Below are positions 1-12,025 of a stretch of 64,000 nt of DNA, in pieces. Origin of the DNA: Phytophthora hibernalis (taxonomy: Eukaryota > Oomycota > Peronosporomycetes > Peronosporales > Peronosporaceae). A program made the translations under genes and the position numbers. The notes beneath the pieces are model-generated. The model saw nothing but the letters and a program-made list of their open reading frames with translations, did not search any database and was not told the origin of the DNA. The stretch's first letter is position 1. Each line of letters begins with the position of its first letter. The DNA is taken from assembly GCA_012656075.1 (NCBI GenBank), contig JAAKBF010000109.1:1-64000 (forward strand), read 5' to 3'.

Positions 1-1048
1 TTGTTGAACAAATGCAGCTCCGTCACAGACTGAGCCTTGAGCAGCGGCGTCATGCCGGTACTTGTGAGTTCATTGTTGCTCAGCTCCAGGTACGTCAGCG
101 ACGCGTTGTGAGTTTCCAGTGCGTCGGCAAGAAGCACTGCTCCCTCATCTTGGCATTTGTTGTTACCCAGACGCAAGAACTTCAATGCCTTGTTCTCACG
201 AAGACCCTCAGCCAGAGCAGCGCACGAAGCCTGCGTCAATTCATTATCCGACAGGTCCACGTCCACCAGCGTCGTGTTCTCCTTGAGCGCAGTCGCGAGA
301 GCAGCCACGTGCTCGTCCGTGAGCTTACACTCCTTGAGCTGCAGCTTCTTGAGCGACTTGTTGGTCACCAGCGCCTCGAAGAACCTATTCGTCGCGCTGT
401 CCAGCGTATTGAACGACAACTGCAGAGTCTTCAACGAGCACTGCTCTTTAGCCAGCAGCACCGCCAAATGGTCCAACGCAGCTCCCGTGACGCCCACGTC
501 CGTCGCGTGCAGCTCTTCCAACGTCGCGTGGGCATTCTCCGCCAACCCCTCAACCAATTTCTGCACTCCTTCGTCTCCAATCTGGTTCCTGGACAACATC
601 AACGTCGTCAACGTCGTGTTGGTCTTGAGCAGCTCCGCGAGACCGCCGCACCGTCCACAGTGAGCGACTTGAATTCCAAATCCCAGTTCTTCAACGCCGA
701 CTGCTTGTTCCGAGCTAAACCGGAGCTTAAAACCTTCACCGCTTCATCCCCGAGTTTCTCCGAGCCGAGACTCAAGTGCTTCATGGTGGAATTCATTGCC
801 AGACAATCAGCAAACGCTTGCAGTCCCTGAAGTCCTAATTCGTGGCCGGAGAGGTACAATTCCTCGAGTAATTCGTTGCTGCTGAGTGCAGACGCGATCT
901 TTACAAAGTCCGAGTCGGTGATGGAGCGTGTGCTCATGACGTACAGGTGTTTAGCCGTCTTGGGCTGCAGTAGCTTCTGCAGCAAGTCGTCCACGCCAGC
1001 CTTCTTACCCCACGCCATGATTGATACAGTCGAGGACTGACCAGTCAT
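1..1048 (-). CDS. Leucine-rich-repeat (ribonuclease-inhibitor-like) protein, 3' end outside window
   Basis: Two minus-strand frames together give at least nine LRR units of about 28 residues of the RNI type, with the pattern LxxLxLxxNxLxxxGxxxLxxxL (for example LEELYLSGHELGLQG and LTTLMLSRNQIGDEG). Such repeats form a curved, usually cytosolic, protein-binding scaffold; the partner cannot be told from sequence. The ATG at 1018 (MAWGKKAG) or at 1048 can serve as start. The frame shifts near 650 inside a GC-rich run; adding one base restores continuous LRR sequence, so this is probably a consensus error. The C-terminus lies beyond position 1. The long open frames on the plus strand here are shadows of the repeats. 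Confidence 0.75.
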
Positions 1049-1210
1049 TCAATTGACCGATTGAAGAGCAAATCGGTCTGACGAGCGATTATCACGGTTT
1101 AATGGCGTAAGAGCAGTTTATGCGACGCGTGATGATTATGATGACTCACTTCAACAACAACGTTGACACATGGCTACATGTTGGTAAATACAAAAATGGA
1201 TCGCTACTTC

Positions 1211-2852
1211 TTATGCAGCGGCGCCTGCAGCTCCTCGGGTCACTGGTTGCACGTTCATCATGAGAGAACCTCGCATGCCAATGGTGATGCCCATGGCGTA
1301 CTGTACGTCTTGGTCAGGGACTTCGGAGAAGTGGAGTCTTCCCACAAGCGTTGCGATGACCAATTTCATCTCCAGCATGGCTAGTACCTTGCCCACACAC
1401 ACGTTGACCGCCACTGAAGGCATTGAACTTGGCCGTCGGAGTTTTCAACAGCGTGCCCGTCACCGGATCGATGAAGCGCTCGGGTTTGAACTCAGCGGCA
1501 TCAGGACCCCATACTTCGGTACGACGAGCAGCTCCGAAGTGGCACATGCCCACGTTCGTCCCCTTAGGCACGAACGTACCGTCTGGGAAGACGGTGTCGT
1601 GGATGCACTCCCTTAGCGTGAAGGGGACGGGTGTCTGCAGCCTAAGCAGCTCGCGGATGGTCGCTTCAAGGTACACTAGGCCGTGCACTTCGTCCATGGA
1701 TGGCATACGTTGCACTCATGGCGAGCTTGGGAAGATTCTCCAGTAACTCGGCACGTAGTTTGTTCTCCACTTCGGGGTGTTGCGTCAGAGTGTGTAGTAG
1801 CCAACTCATGGCATCGGCCGACGTGTCGCGACCGGCACCCAGAGCTGCGACTGCGATGTTACGGACGTCCGTAGGTGAGACCATGTCGCCGTCTTGCTCC
1901 ATACACTCGAGAACAATAGACACGATGTCTGTGTCGGCGGCTTTGACGGGTCTGCCAGCCTTGATAGCTTCCTGACGTCTTCGTCGTGTCTCGATGGCAG
2001 TGGAGATGATGGTCATGATGAACTCGTCGATCAGAGTCATGTCGTCGCGGAGCTTGCGTTCCAAGCCTACGTTGAGCCAACGTTTGAGCTTCCAGAACCA
2101 CACAGGCTGTTGTAGTCGCCCAGCCACGATGGATTGGGCCTCGTCGAACGCTTGTTCGAACGGATGCTCGTGCTCGAGTCGATGCTGTCCAGTTTGTTGT
2201 TGAACACCATCTCGGCGAACGCCTTGAACGTGAAGCGGTGCATGAGCATGTAGACGTCCACGGGCTTCTTGGCTACTGCGGTCTTGAGGAATACCGTCTG
2301 CAGCATTCGCGTGTGGCGCTGGATCACGGGTGTCATGTGTTCACGCAGTGCACGAGCACTGAAAAGCCGGACGAGCAGACGACGATGGTACTTCCAGCGC
2401 TCGCCTTCAATTATGAGGACGCTGTGGCCCATGAGGTCCACGAACATGTCGTACTGCTGTTTGCCTTTGCTAAAGTGCTCGAACTGCGTCTTGACCACGT
2501 GTTCGTAGTGCTCTGGAACTGCGGTGACGAGCATGTCGCTCTGACCAGGCAGGTACAGCTTGAACACGCCGTTGTGGGCGATGCACTGCTCCGCCATCCA
2601 ACTGTGGAAGCGGTGCGCGTTGCCCGCGAGCGCCAGCATGTTGCCCAGCAGCGGAACTTTGGACGGCAGGTAGGGCACCACCTTGGGCTTGGTCATCAAC
2701 TCCTCCTGTTTGAGGTCGACCTCCTTGACTTCCACTTCACTGGACCGGGTCGAGATGTAGGCAGCCACGACTGCAGCTCCAGCGAGAAGCACGAGACCCG
2801 CAGATCCGAGTGGAGATAGCGCTCGATGCTTGACCAGCCACTTACGCAGCAT
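1211..2852 (-). CDS. Cytochrome P450 monooxygenase, copy A (three frame breaks)
   Basis: Heme-thiolate monooxygenase, related at motif level to the fatty-acid-hydroxylase-like P450s of oomycetes. It begins with a hydrophobic N-terminal anchor (LVLLAGAAVVAAYI), so it is probably ER-bound. It then shows the I-helix GAGRDTS, the ExxR motif in YLEATIRELLRL, a PERF motif (FKPERF) and the heme loop FSGGQRVC. Breaks lie near 2180, 1700 and 1405. The last is inside a GT repeat, where two bases are missing compared with QRVCVGK. The order and spacing match copy B at 12026. Substrate unknown. It may be a real gene with sequencing indels or a young pseudogene; the intact motifs favour the former. Confidence 0.8.
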
Positions 2853-3559
2853 GACGATGGATGAGAAAGTGCGACTTGTGCTCGAAGAGGAGAATTTCGA
2901 TGTGGCCGAAGCTGCGCCACGAAGGACTCGAAGGACGGAGGATTAGCGGAGCCCGCCGATCTCGTGAGGAGGATCACGCTATGATCGGCGGCCGGCATCT
3001 TCGCCAGCATCTTTGCACTCGCCGTCGCAGATGACCGAAGACTTTGGCAAAGTGGCATGCAAGGCGCAGTCAACGTGGATTTGAGCAACACGTTGGTCCT
3101 TCTGCTCTTTCAATTGTTCCATCTTGAGTGGGGCCACTTGAGGTGTCAAAGCTCAACAATGTCGGAAGCCAAGGGCTACATGTAAACGCAGCGTTGGCCA
3201 AGTCAGGATTTTTACGGAGACCTTGCCATCCAAGGGGCACTTGAAGTGCCACTTCATCTTAGTCGCCATCTTGTGGACCACAATTTGTGGACAGCTCGTC
3301 ATCATAGACGGGCCGGATCTTTTCACAGTGACACGTCGTTGACGTTCCTGAGATGGATACACTCCACGGTGTTATCCTCTTACCTTGACACGTTGACATG
3401 TCGTCACTTCGCCTTCAGTTCCAGGACAAAATAGGATACCGGTAATCACACCAGATAAGAAAGCCGGACGCGGCCGGGCCAACGGGAGGACGAGGACCAT
3501 CCAATGGATGATCCATACCGTGGCCCGCCGCGACCATTCCACGTCTTTCCTCATTCTTC
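2853..3559. other. Intergenic stretch, no gene recognised
   Basis: Upstream of P450 copy A. The open frames are short and resemble nothing I know. One TACCGGTA palindrome lies at 3437-3444. Confidence 0.4.
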
Positions 3560-3574
3560 TTTTTCTTGCCAAAG

Positions 3575-4130
3575 ACTCCAGCATCAATGGGGAGATTGCC
3601 GATTTCGCGACGCCCTGTAGCGACTACATCTCGCCCACATGCCACGACACCATGTACTTCTACTATCACGTGTAACTGTTCACGTACAACGAATGCAGCG
3701 ACATGGTATTTGACTCTTAGAGTCTGCGCATCAGCGCTTGTGACGACAAATCTGGCTCGGGCATGAACCACAACCAAGGCCGCAGTGCTCCAGAGACCGA
3801 TATTCTCGAAGGCGGTGGTACTGCTATATCCTTGTCGGTCCATGATGGATTAACCAGGGATGCTAGACTGGCATTACCAGCCAACTTTCGGCGGATGGGG
3901 ATACGGAACTCCTTACTGCTTCTACAACTACAACTGCACCACTGAAGGCGCCAACAATGGGGACGTGCCGACCGCGTACTACGCGAATCTCCACGGACAC
4001 CAGGCATGGTACCACGGTTTCCGCTATGGCACTAACAATCTGTGTGACGTGGCGATCGCCGATGCCACCAACAGTGTCGAGTGGGTCATGGAGCTACCCA
4101 CACCTACCGGTAGAAGGGCAGTTGGACATA
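3575..4130 (+). pseudogene. Decayed fragment resembling a Kre6/Skn1-type beta-glucan synthesis protein (GH16-like)
   Basis: Pieces in changing plus-strand frames line up as one secreted or luminal-type protein: a Cys/Tyr-rich stretch (CSDYISPTCHDTMYFYYHV), then YNECSDMVFDS, SACDDKSGSG, QGRSAPETDILE, and a Tyr/Trp/Gly-rich part (QPTFGGWGYGTPYCFYNYN). The GRSAPExDILE motif is what I associate with the GH16-like core of Kre6/Skn1 proteins, which take part in cell-wall beta-glucan assembly; that assignment is from memory of the family. In-frame stops occur after YYHV and after MVFDS, and neither a start nor the C-terminal part is visible, so this is a remnant. It could instead derive from another GH16 relative. 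Confidence 0.45.
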
Positions 4131-4187
4131 CCGCTCGAAGCCGAGACCGCACTCCTTCTTCACCAGCGCTTGTCAATTTGTTGGCCT

Positions 4188-4493
4188 TTAGTCTACATAG
4201 TCTGTCGGTGACAGCATCCGAACTCGCAGAAGGTTGGAAACGTTGTGTGAAGAAACTGGAGAGTGGATCTCTGCCGTGAACGCTTGGCCCTTGAGTTGAA
4301 GTGCTCGCATCCAAAGATGCATGTTGAAGGCGTTCATAACTGCTGTGGGTAGGAACCGGAGAAGAGTGTAGCCACACACGAGCATCGAGGGCGTGATCTT
4401 GGTGGACACGCCGTCAGTCGATGGCACCATCTGCTCAACGCCGCGAAGATCGACTCGACTACCAGCAGCGGCAGTACTTTCGTCGGAGCTCAT
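4188..4493 (-). CDS. Hypothetical protein, 101 aa
   Basis: Open frame from ATG at 4493 with a polar N-terminus and a hydrophobic central stretch (LVCGYTLLRFLPTAVM) that could be one membrane segment. I recognise no family. It faces the glucan-synthesis remnant and has no gene-like neighbour. It may be a chance frame or a relic. Confidence 0.2.
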   Translation of the reverse strand: MSSDESTAAAGSRVDLRGVEQMVPSTDGVSTKITPSMLVCGYTLLRFLPTAVMNAFNMHLWMRALQLKGQAFTAEIHSPVSSHNVSNLLRVRMLSPTDYVD

Positions 4494-6087
4494 GGTCGAG
4501 TTGGTTGTGTGGAATGAGTGTGGAATGAGTCGAACTGTGTAATGATGACATCGACACCCTTGCGTCGGGGTGATGGCTGGGTTTGCAACCCGTCGACAGA
4601 ATGCTGGACATGCTTCTCTACCTTGTATGGTCTAGTGACGGAATCTCTAGAATGGAAGGTGAGAACTTTCTGAAAGAAACTCGGGTCGTCCAAGTGGTCC
4701 GTGGTGCTACCAACTTGATATCGTTAAGATTCGAAGAGTTGATGGCTCGCTCCTGAATGCTACAAATACCAGTATGGTGCTCTGCTTGACGATTACAGAC
4801 TATTTATTTTTGCGAGAAAGTTTTGAAATGGGTGCATACAGCATGAACATACAAATATGTCTGCTTCCTCTATTCATTGTTGATCGACAGCGTGCACACG
4901 GCTTCGTTCGCTCTATGAGATTCGATCTCGTCGACAATGATTCGGTCGTGTGGATGTCCGCCGAGCAGATCGGCAAGGCGCAGAACCACGAGTAGCTCCA
5001 GAAAATCTGCGATTACCTCGTCAAGCACGTCGAAATGGCAACTTAGGTTGAATGAACTCGTAATTAAATTCGATCTCGACATTTGTTGCTGACTGTGTAG
5101 TAAGGTTTGGTTTCAAACTGCTGGAGACTTGCGATTACGGATACGTGCGTTGGGAGATGGAATGTCAAGTGGTGTTCGAGATTCTTGCAAATGCAATTAC
5201 CATCTATAGCAGGACACGGCACACACAAACCCCAAGCAAATCATGATCGAAGAGCTCATGTACATCTTTCAACTTCGCGATGTTGATCTCCTGGGGTTCG
5301 TCACTTCCCAATGCAGCTGTCATGACGATGGCTGCAATTCGTCCGCTCAGTCTACGAAGCAGTGCATTAAGAACAACATTGACGACGACGCGGACACAGA
5401 CACTGGTATGGAAACGCTTTCTGTAAGACGGACGACGACTACAGATTGGTAGATATACGTCGATGTTTACCGGAACGTGCAGTTCGGATTTCTGATGCAC
5501 ATGCTCGTCGGACTCGTGGATGGTGCGTCGGTGCACGGAATCAGCTAGCTAAATCAACACTGAAGGCAAGCTACTACGAAGAAGTGGCGACAAGAAAACG
5601 ACGTAGTCATCATTCTGTTACGCCCGTCGTAGGTGTTGATGAATATCATCGTCCTGCGATGGTCGCGATAACGGCGTGCATCGTGTTCGTCCAGTTTCTA
5701 GGGGACAGGCAGCGCATAATCAAGCTGCGAGACAGAAAGCAGTGGCGGGACACATGAGGAGAGTATGCAGGTAGTATCCGTGCGTTCCATCAGTAACGTC
5801 GACATTAGCAAGACGGAAAGGGCGGCTGTGTGATGTCACTGAGCGAAGCGAGCGTCACCAAGCATTTTCCGAGTACTGCTACTATTCTGCTACGACGGCA
5901 CCATGGCAACATTCGCGATCACACGTCACGGTGACACATTCAGACGCTCGACATGGTCAACGTGCATTCAAATGACTATCAAGCTTATACTCTCGATCCA
6001 TGCGCTGATCCACCCGAGAGACGTGCCATTAAACCTATTGCTCGTTAATCAGCGACGCCAGACTTGTCTTCCGTGCTCGGATTCCTG
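4494..6087. other. Gene-poor stretch upstream of the hAT element
   Basis: Short frames on both strands without a recognisable domain. Around 5450-5560 the plus strand gives a membrane-like string (VYRNVQFGFLMHMLVGLVDG) interrupted by stops, possibly a relic of a transporter-like gene. I could not support any gene here. Confidence 0.3.
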
Positions 6088-8573
6088 TCAGGGTTTTTCT
6101 TGCGGAAATGTTGGGTCATTTTCAAGAGGATAAGGTTGTCGGCTCGCCGCTGGAATTGGATCTTCATAAGACCCGAGCCGTGCTGTTGTAAATGGTGAGT
6201 CATTACCAGCATTGCTGGTTGTGGTGTCATCTTCACCTGTGACGCTCTCGTTTGGATCCACACCGCTGTTGGAAGTGCCATCACCAGCACTTGTGTCGGA
6301 CTCAGCATGTGCACCACTGCCATCCGTATTGCTAGGACCTGAGGGTGTGTTTGGCGTGTTCAATATATTACTCCACATATCAACCGTGTCTTCGTCTCCA
6401 TACTCTCCAATCTCCTCCCAGTCAAAATGCTCCAGATATTCATCGAGCTGTTGATCGCTTAGAGCAACCGTATCGAGTTCAGCAGTCAGGGTATCGACAG
6501 CCTCATTTTCAAGAAGTGTTTGGCGACAAATTGCAGCGGTAGAGTTGGAAGCGGTGGGCGGATCTGGTGATGCAGGTCCAATCGCCGCATGGGTTCGACA
6601 CATTGGCGCACTAGATTCCCTCAGGCCCATGCTACGAGCTGCAACCGCCCCGATTTCTTGCTGCTCGGAAAACAGGACCCGCGCCAGTGGTGTTGACTGA
6701 AGTTGGTCTTGAACATGCCGGTCAGGGGTAGCGAATGCACTTTGAGATTCACGAATAGGAGTTCGAGCCGGAGCAGGTGTCGGATTCGATGGAGTAGTGC
6801 GGGCTGGAGTAGTGCGGGCTGAATTCTGTGGCGTGGCGATGCAAGGTCGTTCGCGTGGATCTATCGTTCGTAGTAATTTCTTCGAGCTCGTGGGCATAAT
6901 TTTCTCGCGGCAATTTTTTCACGGACGTATTGACGCATGATCTGATGCTTCGTAGTCTTTTCGATGCTCATGCGGTTCCATTTCGGTGTGAGTATGAGTG
7001 CAAGTTCACTAAAGAGGCGCTCGCACGTCGCGGTGTTAACAGCAATTGACAGGATCGTAAGTGCAAGCACTGGCAGCTTGCGGTTTTGCTGCGACTTCTT
7101 TTCGTACAGCCAAAATGTGGCCACTGCATCTTTGTCGAAGTCAACGCAGCGCGACGTCGTATAGTCTCCTGTATCCATTTGAACATCTCACCACGCAGGC
7201 CGCTATCATCATTGCTAACAAATCGACGATAGTAATACTGTGCGATTTGGCACACGTCATCAAGCTCAGTGAGCACGGTCGGAGGAAGCTGCCGCGCTGG
7301 CACTACATACTCAGGGTGGAGAAAAAACCAAGATGAACAAAGGCTGCTCGCAAGCATACCAGCGAGCTTCCACTAGCCCAGTCAGAGAATCACTCATATC
7401 AGTGCTAGCAAAACCACGATAAATCTCAATAAAGGAAACGACCACGTCAGCCACGGTGTTTTCATTCCTCTGTAGACAAAAGGAAGCAGTGCATAACGGA
7501 CGAACAATTTTCTCGGCCGTCTCCAGCTTCGTCCAAAACTCGTGGTCACCAAGAACGCGAAGCTTGTCCGTCAGCTCTCTGCTATTCCGATAAGAGAAGG
7601 CCAAATCTTCCAGAGCTCCTCGTGCACGGAGGAGCGACGCAAAACAGGACTGCATTGAATTCCACCGAGTTTCGCATAGCGTGAATATAGCAAAACTAGT
7701 TCCGTAGCGCTTATGCATTGCCTTGACTGCTCGTACCAGCCATTTAGAAGTAGAAGTGTTCAAATAACTGGCAACACCTGCCGCATCCGCGGAAATCTGT
7801 TTGAAAACTGTTTTGAGGACAGCTTTGACGAGGTTATTGATATCATGAGCGAAGCAATGCACGAACGAGATCTTTGGGTATCGAAGAGCCAAAATGCGAC
7901 GGGCACGTCCACATTGACCGGCATTATACAACAGTGCCGACATTCCACTCCGACGCAAGAAGCTCATCAATCACCTCTTCCATTTGTTCAGCAATTGCGA
8001 GCCCGTCATGGCGATCCCCAGCAGGTCGCAACCCGTAATTCATTACACGACCAAATAATGAAACCATGCAGCCCAGTACATGTAATTTTGCTACCGTTTC
8101 CCAGACATCCGGAAGAAAGTTTACTCTTCCACCGGTTCGACATTGGACCACTCTAACATTGTCTCGTTGCTCAATCGAATGTAGCTCTGCATACTCGTTC
8201 AGAACACGACCGCCCATGATATGGCGATGGGGCACGGCGCCCGGAACTCCACAGCGAGCGTTTTTAAAAAATGTTCATTCACTCCAGCCTGATCTTCATC
8301 GTTTTGCGACAAGTTACCGGTTACTCGAGCGTAGAACAAGCACTCAGACAAGTGCTTATCCCAGGCTTCCTTTCGACCGCGAACATGGAGTGGAAAGGGA
8401 ACGGTTGCTCTGTCGCTTATGTGAGCTGCGTAGCAATACTTGCACACAGTCCACCACATCGATTTGTTGCATTTCTCGTTGAGCCTGTAAAAGTTTGTGC
8501 TCAGAGCACCTGACGGGCGTCCACGCTTGGACCCGTCAACGTGTTCGTCACGCAGCCCGGGCAGGAGTTCCAT
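6088..8573 (-). mobile_element. hAT-family transposase with long acidic C-terminal tail (frameshifted)
   Basis: Read from 8573 downwards. A BED-like zinc finger comes first (CKYC then HLSEC). It is followed by an N-terminal helical part (RVLNEYAELHS), a catalytic-core region (FVHCFAHDINNLVK, TRWNSMQSCFASLL), and then the hAT dimerisation domain (LPVLALTILSIAVNTATCERLFSEL). Cut-and-paste DNA transposase, nuclear. The frame changes near 8210, 7945, 7330-7180 and 6890. At 6890, restoring one A joins the hAT dimerisation domain to a further 270 residues. These are Ser/Thr/Pro-rich with an acidic cluster (DEYLEHFDWEEIGEYGDED), an unusual tail for hAT proteins. I could not identify terminal inverted repeats or the 8-bp target duplication by eye. 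Confidence 0.75.
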
Positions 8574-9044
8574 GAGGATCCGACCGCCGTGGGAAGATAG
8601 ATGACGACGGCACAGGTTCGTACGGAGATCGAGCAGGCTGCTTCTCTGTGGGAAGTGCGGCGGTTCAGATCTTTTTACGTCAACAATGCAAAATATCTAT
8701 ATACAAATGTTTTAAAGCGAGTAAAAGGCACTTATTACGTAAAAATGTAAAAATGTAAATGTAAAAATGCCAACACTGAAGACACCGACCAAGCAGCGCG
8801 ACGTGCCTGGCCCCGCGTGGCAGCAAGGTGGCGCCCCGTGCTTTGGTGGAGTATGCTACTCAGTTGATGCCCCAGCCTGTGCGGAGCATGTTGAAGGGTT
8901 TACCCCTGTCTGATGGCTTTGGGTATTAACTTGGTATGCATGCATTACTCGCACGGGCCGGAATGTAGTATATGTAATGCAGCTATGTATTAGATGTTTA
9001 TCAGCATAATAAAACTTGTTTGCTGCTGCCTGCGTTTGAATCCC
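8574..9044. other. Intergenic, A-rich microrepeat
   Basis: Between two transposon-derived genes. Positions 8741-8770 hold a small (AAAATGTA)n-like microrepeat. No gene seen. Confidence 0.4.
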
Positions 9045-9578
9045 TTACTTTTCCTCTGCTTCTGCCTCGATATAGGCATTTTCAACCTTGCGACGTTTGC
9101 GCTGCCTGTATTTCTTGATTTCTCCTGTCGGCAGATTTGCTGCGGGTTCCAGTGTGGGCTCCCACGCGGTCAGGAACAAGGTTTTCACGTTGACGCGTAC
9201 GTCATCTAATATAGTACGCATCTGGTAGATCGGACGGCCGCTGAGGTCGACACCACTTGGTAGGACCCACTCTTCCTCACCGGCGTCGTCGCCTTGCAGT
9301 GCGGCTTTGGGGAGACGAGCCTTGGTGATGCGTGCCTGCGGTACTGCGTCGAGCAGCCGCTTGATCGACCTCCCGGTATTTAAAGACGGATTGCTTGACA
9401 TAAGGCCCCAAGCCCTCAAATAACGGGCGGCCGCCTCATCAAGCCTTTCCCACCCGCGTCGTCGAAGGTGCAACTTGCACCAGCCGGAAAATGCCTTGAA
9501 AGTGGTGGGAGGTGCTTGATTGGAGCTTGAGGACGTCATCTGAAATAGTTGTGGAGATGCAAGTTTGCAAATGAGCAA
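9045..9578 (-). CDS. 177-aa ORF with chromodomain-like C-terminal segment, next to a MULE
   Basis: Intact frame from an ATG at 9578. The N-terminal part (KAFSGWCKLHLRRRGW) is unknown to me. Towards the C-terminus, residues about 125-170 carry IYQMRTILDD, then WEP and NL spaced as in a chromodomain (Y-E-V-E-x-I-L-D ... W-E-P-x-x-N-L), ending in a Lys/Arg-rich nuclear-type tail (KKYRQRKRRK). The aromatic cage is not fully recognisable, so the assignment is tentative. It lies only about 100 bp from the MULE transposase on the same strand and could be a second gene of that element. Confidence 0.4.
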   Translation of the reverse strand: MLICKLASPQLFQMTSSSSNQAPPTTFKAFSGWCKLHLRRRGWERLDEAAARYLRAWGLMSSNPSLNTGRSIKRLLDAVPQARITKARLPKAALQGDDAGEEEWVLPSGVDLSGRPIYQMRTILDDVRVNVKTLFLTAWEPTLEPAANLPTGEIKKYRQRKRRKVENAYIEAEAEEK

Positions 9579-9682
9579 TGCATAGCAACTAGACCATTTA
9601 GATCAATGAAGTTTCATATATATAATGGATGGGAAGTGTGTATTTTTGGTTATAACACGCTTTCTTAAACTTTAGTCAGTAC

Positions 9683-11506
9683 TCAGGGCGTGACCATTGG
9701 TACGGGGTCGGCCAGCAGGAATGCGAGTGCTGTCCGTACGGGTTTGGCGCCTCTTCCTTGAACCGAACGGTTAACAAGCGTTCGCTTTCTGTCCAACCCG
9801 GTGTAATTTTTCACTTGTAGAGCAAAAACAACGTGTATGCAAATAGCGAACTTGAAGTGGTACTTGCAACCGCACCAGAGCTTGACCACGTCCACGGGCC
9901 AAACGCCGTCGGTTTGTCCTTCCAGCTCCATGCGCGCGTAGTTAGCACCCATTTGCGCTGAAATAGGAGCGACCTCGCGACTGCGGCCCAGCTCAGGGAG
10001 AAACACCCGATCGCAACCACGTGACAGAACGCGCACCATGTTCGGGCTCGGGGATACTAGCAAGAACTCGATGCTGGATCGACTTGGAGTCATATCTTGA
10101 AGCAGATCACGCAGACGAAAGTCTTGTACACGAGCTTTCAACCGTTGAGTGACTTGAGACACTTCCTTGAAAGGTTTGGGTGTAACGGACTGGTGACCAC
10201 AGCAGTCCGCAAGTAGTCGGATGAGCGTTCCAATCTTGTGCTTGGTACGGAGGGTGTAGTCCCGTTTGATGAGACGGTTGAACTCCTCTACCGGGTTGTT
10301 GGTCGTCGCATAACCACCTGGTGTATGAAAACACTGTCAGCGGCTGAGCTCGCTCGTCATCCATTGCTTCTCAAAATAGTTGCGGAACGCCGACAACTGT
10401 TGTTCGCCCGACCACCTGGCCAACACCGTTACGACCAGTCCATCGTAGTTATCCTTGCTTGAAGCAAAGTGAAGGTTGTAGATATCCGCGACCACGTGTT
10501 CGCACAAGGTGTCCGGAACAGCCTTGAGTCTTTCATGAACCTTGGCCATCGCGTGATAGAAGCACATGAGGTAAGTGAGGTCGGAATCCATACCGAACAC
10601 TTGCGTGACTGCATTAAGCTGTCCAGGTTCGGCATCCGCCATCACGTACTTGATGAGAAGTTGTAAATATCCGGCGAAGAGCAGACAGCGCCTTCACGTA
10701 AAGCCCTTCCAATCGCTGGGAAGTGATGAAAAGTGCCACCAAGTGGAAAGAGCGACCCGATCCGATATACCGCACACGATGTCAGGATACGCCACTTGGT
10801 TCAACTTGAAGGTGCCGTCCATGTGGAACACGAACGAGTTAGGGTCACGAGCGGCGTTGCGCAACAGACACTTGGTCGTCACACCGACCAGGAATGGGAT
10901 TTCGTCCGAGCCGTTCCCCACATCTGGGTTTCCCTCGCTGTTACGTTCCCAGCCGAACGAGAATGGCTGCGTGTCCAATATGGCAGGCCCGTAGGCCAAC
11001 TGGTCGATCTGATGCAATATGTCATCGTAGTCATCAGTGCGGCGAAGCTTCTGCTTCGTAAAGTTGCTGACAAACCACTGCCCCTGGCGCAACATTGGCA
11101 TCTCCTCCTCCGATAGCCCAAACCGCCGACTCATTCCCATGCGAATTCTGGCTGGTTTTAACCCTTGGGTCGCCATTTGCCTCCCGTAGTCTTTCAGTCG
11201 TGGCGTAAGCTGGGGCTTGCGGGGATCTCGAACGAGTGTTTCGTGTCCGCCACGCTCCATGATCGTCACTCGATGAAGCTCTTGGCAGGTAAGAACCTTG
11301 CCCAACCATGGACACGCGTCATACGGTGTTGCAGTCTTGCATGTTTCCGACGAACACTGTAGCAGCTGGTATCGCATCTTGTGAGGCCTTGTCAACGCGC
11401 GCACGACGCACGGAACCAGGTGGCTCTTTACGATGATGAAAACTTCATGTCCTCCACGAGCAGCTGGGAGTCTTCGCGGGACATATCGCTGCATATGGTC
11501 GTCCAC
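9683..11506 (-). mobile_element. MULE (Mutator-like) transposase, copy 1, frameshifted
   Basis: Reading down from 11506: a domain rich in Cys/Arg/His, then the MULE catalytic core with FVFHMDGTFKLN (first Asp), MADAEPGQLNAV (second Asp) and the C/H pair in CFYHAMAKVHE, a later acidic residue in KQWMTSELSR, and a C-terminal SWIM zinc finger (CGCKYHFKFAICIH) near 9850. This order is the standard MudrA arrangement. Frame changes occur near 10780, 10650, 10350 and 10130. Terminal inverted repeats and 9-bp duplications were not located by eye. Confidence 0.8.
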
Positions 11507-12025
11507 TTATACGTTGTGAGCATCTTGAGGCGAGGGGTGGGGGTGGGTCTTCTTGGTCTGCGAAGTAAACTGATTTTGCGAGTATGATGACAGATCCACC
11601 ACAAATATGAAGGTGCATGCTCCCTTTTACTCCGTTTCAATTGGTAGAAATGTTGGTTCATACTCTAAAACGATTCGTTGGTTTTGGGTGGTGTGGAATC
11701 ACCCGGGTTTGGTGTGGTTCTGCGTGTCGCGGTGTGTCACGTGTTTTTTCGTGTGGTGCTACGTGGTCTTGGTGTGCACCACGCACTCGATATGTGATTT
11801 TTCATAATCTGTGTGGCAAACCTTTTTCTGTGTGTTTTGCGGGTTCTGTCAGTTCCAGGGGATGCGTCTTCCCGTGGATCTGCGCCATCAAGTCGCCTAT
11901 CACCTCGAGCCATCAACTTGGATGTCAAGTTGGGGCAACTCCACTTTCTGGTCTATGGATACAGTATGAACCACCACCACGGCCGACGCCAGACCTCATT
12001 CGCGTTCGTGCGTCGGCCAGTCAAC
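11507..12025. other. GT-rich upstream region of P450 copy B
   Basis: From about 11670 to 11790 the plus strand is strongly biased to G and T, with repeated TGTGGT/GGTGTG words. No convincing gene. It may include the promoter of the P450 at 12026. Confidence 0.35.

Noticed and set aside
12..830. 272-aa open frame on the plus strand
   Set aside because: It is the antisense shadow of the LRR gene; its Gln/Arg/Leu-rich composition follows from the repeats.
2238..2819. 193-aa plus-strand frame
   Set aside because: Antisense to P450 copy A, whose motifs are clear on the minus strand.
5840..5870. GAGCGAAGCGAGC near-palindrome as a terminator or control site
   Set aside because: Too short and with no gene nearby to which it could be tied.
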